This document shows positions 58,350-64,000 of a stretch of 64,000 nucleotides of DNA, one piece after another (position 1 is the first letter of the stretch; the number at the start of each line of letters is the position of its first letter). The stretch covers positions 5,943,501 to 6,007,500 of the forward strand of contig JAKNDB010000068.1 in NCBI GenBank assembly GCA_024305405.1, written 5' to 3'. The translations under genes were made by a program, and so were the position numbers. The notes beneath the pieces were generated by a model. That model saw only the letters and a program-made list of their open reading frames with translations. It did no database searches and had not been told where the DNA came from. Source of the DNA: Dirofilaria immitis (taxonomy: Eukaryota; Nematoda; Chromadorea; Rhabditida; Onchocercidae).

Positions 58350-61300
58350 ATGCCATTGGTATTGCGCGTTGTTAGTTTAAATTGCTGGTATTTATTATAA
58401 TTTTGCAAGATATGTAGGAAAAATTTTTATAATAATATATCCAAAACAAATATAATATATATATATATCAATTTTTGTATATTATTTGATAATTTGATCG
58501 ATATTGACCCTCAACCAGACGTACCATCGAGAATAAAAAATAAATGGAATTGCGCGATAGATTTTCCCATATCAAAAAGTATTGTTTTCAAAAATGAGAT
58601 TCTTCTGTAATTTTCTGGAAATAGCATTTAGCTAAGCAGTAAATTTTCTTAGATCCTCCAAATTTTTGGAGCAGTGATTATCATGTAATTTTAATTTTTA
58701 TAGTCTTACTAATATTGAAATAAATAGTGTTTATAAGTAGATTTCTTCACTTTTTAAATTAAATCACTAATTTATCTATACATTTTTGATAACAATGTGT
58801 ATCTTTCTCTACTAGGTTATTTTTAATGATGAATAGTCAGTTATACGGAATATCTATATTTTTCAGGGCTTTACCTTGTCCGTGGCCACTTGGAAGCAGT
58901 GATCATACTCTTCGAATAAAGAAGATTGGTGAAGCTTTGCTGCGAGATGAATATGATATTGTAGCCCTGGAAGAAGTATGTTTCTAATCTATAGTACACG
59001 TTATAAAATTTTGTGTTTGGACAGTTAATTCCTTTTGAAATGTGAACTTTTCTATGTTGAAAATGTTTCCGAGCGGAAGAAGTTGACGATGAAATCGTAT
59101 TTCCAAAACTATGTAAATCATTATTTTAATTTCATATTTATAACATTTTTAAACAAAACCCTAATTAATTAAAGTTATTTCATTCTTTTAGATTTGGAAA
59201 GAACGGGATTTTTTTCGTTTGCAGGAAACGCTAAAGAAAATATATATTTACAGTTATTATTTTCATAGGTATTGTCATTTTCATTAAAATTTAGATTCAG
59301 CTGCTGTTGAAAGAAAATGATATTTAGCATGAAAGAAATGTTTGAATTCCTGAATGTTTTTGTTAATACGAATCTATTAAATAAGATATACATGAATGGA
59401 ACATATTTTAATGTTATCTTGGAAATTTTCAGAAATCAGATTTTAAATTTATCAATAAACCTCGACTCTTTCCATTTCTCATTACAGTGGCTTCACTGGA
59501 AGCGGTATTTGCGTTTTCAGTCGTTATCCGATTGTTTCAACTTTAATGCATCGTTTCACATTGAATGGGTTTGCTCATCATATACACAGGTGGGAGTAGT
59601 TAAGGTTTATCACTTGATGAGATTTTTTTGTGATGGTGCTATTACTATTAAATGTCAGATAATGTTAATCATAAAAGTTACCAATTTTCATATTATTTAT
59701 TCAATACATGAAGCAGTTAAATTGTTATAAATTTGGATTTCCGGTGATTTTTATGGCAGTATTTCTTTACTTATTTGGAACTTTTGAGATAAGCATTTTT
59801 TTTAATCTGATCGTTTGTATTTGTCTATCGCAGTGAGTTTAATAGTCAACTAGAAAGCTTTTACATATTCGGAAATCACTGAGAATATTATAATTTCAAA
59901 TGCATCTGAACTCGCTGACAAGTCTTATATCTTTTCAAACTCCTCAAGCTAAAGTTAAATTATTTTCCAATTTCATTTTTCAGAGGTGACTGGTTTGGTG
60001 GGAAAGGTGTAGGTTTAGTGGAAATTGAAATTGAGCAATATCGTATCAATTTTTATGCCGCTCATGTAAGTTTTTTAATCTTCTTGAAATTTATTAAATT
60101 TTTTTAAATTCCTATAAACTATAATCTATTAAAATTTTTTAGTAAGATTTGGGATGATTATTTTCCAAAAATCAGATGAATTATAACTTTTTCTTCCCAT
60201 ACAAATTCTACAAATTTGTATTCTTCGTTTTTATCAGATAAATAAATGTTTAGCTTTTTAAATAAATGAGTAAAATATCTTCGTTGAAATTCAAACTTAT
60301 AGCTTCATGCTGAATATGACCCTAACAAAGACTTATATTTACCTCATCGCCTTGCACAAGCTTTTGAACTGGCTCAGTTTGTCAAACACACGAGTTATTC
60401 CGCCGATGCCTTAATTCTTGCAGGTTTGTTTTCTCCTGCAGCCAATTTATTTTAAAGATTCTAACCATTCGATGGTCATAGCTCAATTGTTTGTGAAAAA
60501 GACTGGTCATCCTAGTTAACTTTCAAATTGACAAATTAAATTTATTGTGATAATTCATCTCTTCTTAATCAGAATGTGTTTGATATTATTCTTCAGGCGA
60601 TTTTAACGTTGAACCTGATTGCCTTGCCTACCGTTTAATCATGCAAAATGCAAATCTTAAAGATGCTTGGATTCAGAAACCGGTTACTTTTAAAGCCATT
60701 TTAATAATAGAATAAAAGTAATTTCATCATACTCAAAGGAGAACTTAATTTGAATATTTCAGTACGTCTTCTCCTGCTAGAGATTTAATTGCTTGATGCA
60801 AACAAAAATATAATCGCTTATTTTCAATGAAGATCAAAATTATAGGTTATTTAAGAGTTAGACGAGAATTCGAGCTATAATTAAGGGACAGGGTAAGGTT
60901 TTTGCATTAATATCTTAATTCTCTAAAAATTTTTTTGCTGAAAGAAAGGGTTTGAATAAATTTATTCTATTTCAGAATAGTAGCGATGATTGTGGTGCGA
61001 CTTTCGAAAGACATGATAATTGTTATACACCTCAACGATTCAAAAACATGAAAAGTTATGGAAAACGTTTGGATTATATTATGTATAGAAGTGGAAAAAG
61101 TAAGTCTAATAACATTGCGTTTTCTTATATTAAAATATTTATCAGATTATGTCTAATGATTAGTATGTAATTTCCGATTATTAAAATTTATTGCTTGATA
61201 TTAGAATAGATTTCAAATTAATATGTTTATATATGTATAATTGCAATACTTATTTCTCTACGTTGATGATTTATGTTTGTAATTCCATATTTAATTTTGT

Positions 61301-62998
61301 ATTGTATAATTAATGTTGGACAAAAAATGAAACTGATAATTTAAATTAGGTCACCAAAAACGAAAAAAACAACGTTTTTTGTTCACATTGTGGCGTGTGA
61401 TGAAACATGATTTATAGACAGACGAAACCATTAGATCTAGAAAATATGCTCAGTAATCTTAGTAAACTGATGCAAAAACCGAAAACTTCCTCAAGCATTG
61501 TTAGTCGACAAAAGTGATTCAATTCGTTACAGTAAAACTATCACTTTCACGCACCCGATACCTCAAATTGAATGAATTGATCTACGAAATTTTGTTTTCA
61601 TGCCCTTCTCATTATTTTCTTTTGATTTTCCGCCAACCAGTTCACATTTTCAAACATCTTAAAATTTGATTCCAAATCAATGCAGGAAATGTTATCCAAG
61701 AATTTACGAAGGACGAAAGTATAAGTTCCTGAATTAATGGAATAAATAAATTTATTGCTCTGTATTAATTATTATGGTTTCTATTTGATAAGTACGATGT
61801 ATTCAAGTCTAGTATAATGGTTACCTTTTTTCCAAATGTTTTATTCATCTCTTAAATTCTGATATTGTTGCTGGATCTTTCAGTGTTTATTTTGTGACTT
61901 GAAGGGAAGAAATTGTATATATATATATATATATATCTTATTTAGGTAAAATAGAATTAAAGTTATGTGAAATAAGGTTGAACTGTATCCATGATCAGAA
62001 ATCGATGAGTTATAGTGATCATGCTGGAGTTTATGCCGAATTTGCCATATCGGAGCAAGATAATGAAGTATCTACTATTTCTATTTTAAATTATGATGAC
62101 CTTCATTTTATAAATAATTAATGTCCTATACAAATGCCATGCATCATTTAATACGTTGTAGTTATATTATGAGGAACTGAGAAATTACTTGTACTAATTC
62201 TCTTATTAAAGAGATATAAGGCGCTTTGATTGTACAGTATTCCAGGAAACGTATTTTTATAAAACTTTCGCAAGTTTGAAGTTCGGAATAATTTTTTTAT
62301 TTCCCTATGTATAATTACAAATAGATATGGATCTTTAGCCAGTCCTTGATTTCTGAATGGCGTAAAAATTGGAACATTCAAATTTTAAACGGAAAAAATT
62401 ACTTTTACTGCAGGTTACTAAAAGTCTACCATTAACCCAACCGAATTTGCTGAAGAAAGTTATCGAAATTCAGCAGGAAGGAATAATTCGAATCAGTCGG
62501 GATCGTTTTATTTTCCTTAGCTTTGCCATTATCCTCATTGGATTAATTCTGTCTACCTTCTTAGTTGAACAATATGTTCCCGGTATTAAGACCGCGGTTG
62601 GTTCATAGCTATATTTCATTAACTTTTTTGATAAAGATAAGAGAGGTTTTAATCGACATGACCTCATTCAATTTGCGATTATTTTCTTATTATGTCTGTT
62701 GAACTAAAGGACAAATTTATTTCAAAATTTTGTCTTATCATGACATTATCATAGGAAATATAAGAGACAGTATATTATAAAAAATCTAATTCATTTTTTT
62801 CGAATTTTAATCTTTTAGATATCACTGCATTAATAAACAAATCTCTTATTTAAATTTATGTTTCAGACATTAGTACTTCGATTTTTCTTGACATTATTAA
62901 TAGGATTCTGTTTCTGGCATAGTTTCATTGGCTTAACATTGGAATACAAAGCGTTGAAAGCGTCGAAAGCATCAGTATCTATGCTTCTGAATGAATGA
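58350..62998 (+). CDS. smpd2: neutral sphingomyelinase (SMPD2 type)
   Basis: Membrane-bound Mg-dependent phosphodiesterase of the DNase I/exonuclease-endonuclease-phosphatase fold that hydrolyses sphingomyelin (or related lysolipids) to ceramide and phosphocholine. Exons: 58350-58387, 58867-58975, 59192-59268, 59488-59589, 59984-60065, 60303-60423, 60597-60682, 60976-61099, 61946-62067, 62414-62596, 62867-62998 (TGA). Every intron is GT-AG and every phase joins, giving 391 residues against about 420 in vertebrates. Catalytic landmarks are in order: SLNCW at the N-terminus, ALEE (metal-binding Glu), GSGICVFSRYPI, RGDWFGGKGVGL, LHAEYDP then HRLAQAFELAQFV, GDFNVEPD, and YSDHAGVYAEF (catalytic Asp-His). 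Two C-terminal membrane helices follow (FIFLSFAIILIGLILSTFLV and FFLTLLIGFCFWHSFIGL), as in SMPD2. It is fully intact, in contrast to several neighbours. Confidence 0.95.
61916..61936. repeat. short (TA)n in sphingomyelinase intron
   Basis: About 10 TA units just upstream of the acceptor of exon 9 (61946). It leaves the acceptor TTATTTAG intact. Confidence 0.9.
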
Positions 62999-64000
62999 GC
63001 AAATGTTTTTATCCTCCTTTTATTGAAGATATATTTTTTCTAGTTATATTTTTTATAGATTTTTGTCTATGTTGGCTGTGCTTGATAAATTTATTTGTGA
63101 ATCTTTCCTAGGCTAAGTTTCGTTAGCTATATTTGTTTTGTGATATTGATTTATTGGGAATGGAATCAGATTGTGTAGAAACTTACTTCAACTTATTTCA
63201 TTTAAATATTGCAATAATTTTATCATTTTCTATCACCTCTTTCATATTTGTTATTTGGTGAAGCTGGTTTTTAGCTTTCCTTTTATTCATGTTGTTAAGA
63301 TTAAATAGTTTCAATAATAGAAGAGATCTGATTTTATAGCTATAGATGAAAATTTTAAACTTGTGCATTCCATCTTTCATTTAGTTCATTGCAATTGTTA
63401 TTGTTCAGTTCCACAATTTATTTGTGTAATTTCATAGATGTTTGGCGTCATTGTTCTTATTATAGATCAATCTAAGATTTAGCTGTCTATTACTTTTGTT
63501 CTTTACGAAAATTGCCACGATAGTGTGCAGTATTTCATACTATTATATTTGTAGGACTGTAGTTACCAGTGGTGCTAACTATTTTCGTGAGAAATTAAAT
63601 ATCATTTTCAGAACATTTTACATTCCAATATTTTGTGACGTGCCTTTCTTCCGATAATATTTTATTTTATAATAAGAGGTAAGATATCTAACTAAGTTAA
63701 GTAGTTTAAATTTGTATAAATCGTGTCGAAGATAAATATTTAAAAGTTTTTTAACTTCGGTATCATATTTGATAACATAAATAAATTCTATGAGAATTAT
63801 TTAATATCTGTGTGGTTTTTAAATTGCAGACATTAATGACATTTTCATTATTTTTAGTTTTGAGCGTTTTTTAGTTATGAACATAATTTAGGCATGTTAT
63901 GGTAGCATATTTTGTAATGATATAATACCATTGTTAATTAACTAATAAAGCATCTTTGCAAGTGCATATGTAATTTATTTTTATTTAATTTTAATGTTAT
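62999..64000. other. 3' flank of sphingomyelinase, no gene seen
   Basis: AT-rich sequence to the end of the window. No exon was recognised on either strand. It probably includes the 3' UTR of the sphingomyelinase gene. Confidence 0.4.

Noticed and set aside
62470..62667. Minus-strand open frame over sphingomyelinase exon 10
   Set aside because: It is an antisense shadow. The plus strand gives the membrane-helix exon with proper splice sites.

Overview
This is nuclear DNA from a nematode, most likely a filarial or other clade III (spirurid) worm. The evidence is very AT-rich sequence, small exons with TTTCAG acceptors, long AT-rich introns carrying trinucleotide arrays, and nematode-type genes: a Dicer-related helicase, menorin, and a BEL/Pao gag relic. 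Few long ORFs are real genes, because most exons are 60-200 bp. Gene models were built by hand from splice signals, reading phase and remembered family motifs. No alignment was run.

Layout. 1-1526 (+): the 3' end of an unrecognised gene ending in a hydrophobic tail. About 2000-3520 (-): a decayed BEL/Pao gag-protease relic. 4835-4993 (-): a lone 52-codon ORF. 5462-15655 (-): a RIG-I-like, Dicer-related helicase (drh) in about 26 exons. It has an N-terminal helical region, DExH helicase motifs I to VI and a zinc-binding C-terminal domain; its 5' end was not found. About 17.6-33.2 kb: a gene-poor, very AT-rich tract with (TTA)n, (CTA)n, (TA)n and (CT)n arrays. 33301-39319 (+): a menorin/FAM151 gene. 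41033-52142: a very large inverted duplication, with arms of about 4.1 kb around a spacer of about 2.9 kb. Each arm carries an identical two-exon gene for a secreted protein. The left arm runs into a complete mitochondrial ribosomal protein L39 gene (44359-47040, +), whose first two exons and part of the third recur, inverted, in the right arm. 54015-54738 (-): cytochrome c oxidase subunit VIa, preceded by a 42-codon membrane micro-ORF. 55445-57884 (+): an RWDD4-like gene. 58350-62998 (+): a neutral sphingomyelinase, possibly in an operon with rwdd4.

The most notable observations are these. (a) The inverted duplication, whose inner breakpoint lies at the edge of a third copy of a dispersed repeat of about 190 bp. 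(b) Repeated single-base losses in A or T runs that break otherwise convincing exons: drh once, menorin three times, rwdd4 once and the secreted gene once. Sphingomyelinase, cox6a and mrpl-39 read cleanly. (c) Two introns whose conserved protein junctions require an AT rather than GT donor (drh motif VI and mrpl-39), plus two GC donors in mrpl-39. Assembly error and genuine decay or unusual splicing are both possible, and transcript data would separate them.

Functionally, cox6a and mrpl-39 are mitochondrial, the sphingomyelinase is a membrane lipid hydrolase, menorin is probably extracellular and DRH is a cytosolic dsRNA sensor or small-RNA factor. Apart from possible operon pairing, nothing ties them into one pathway.
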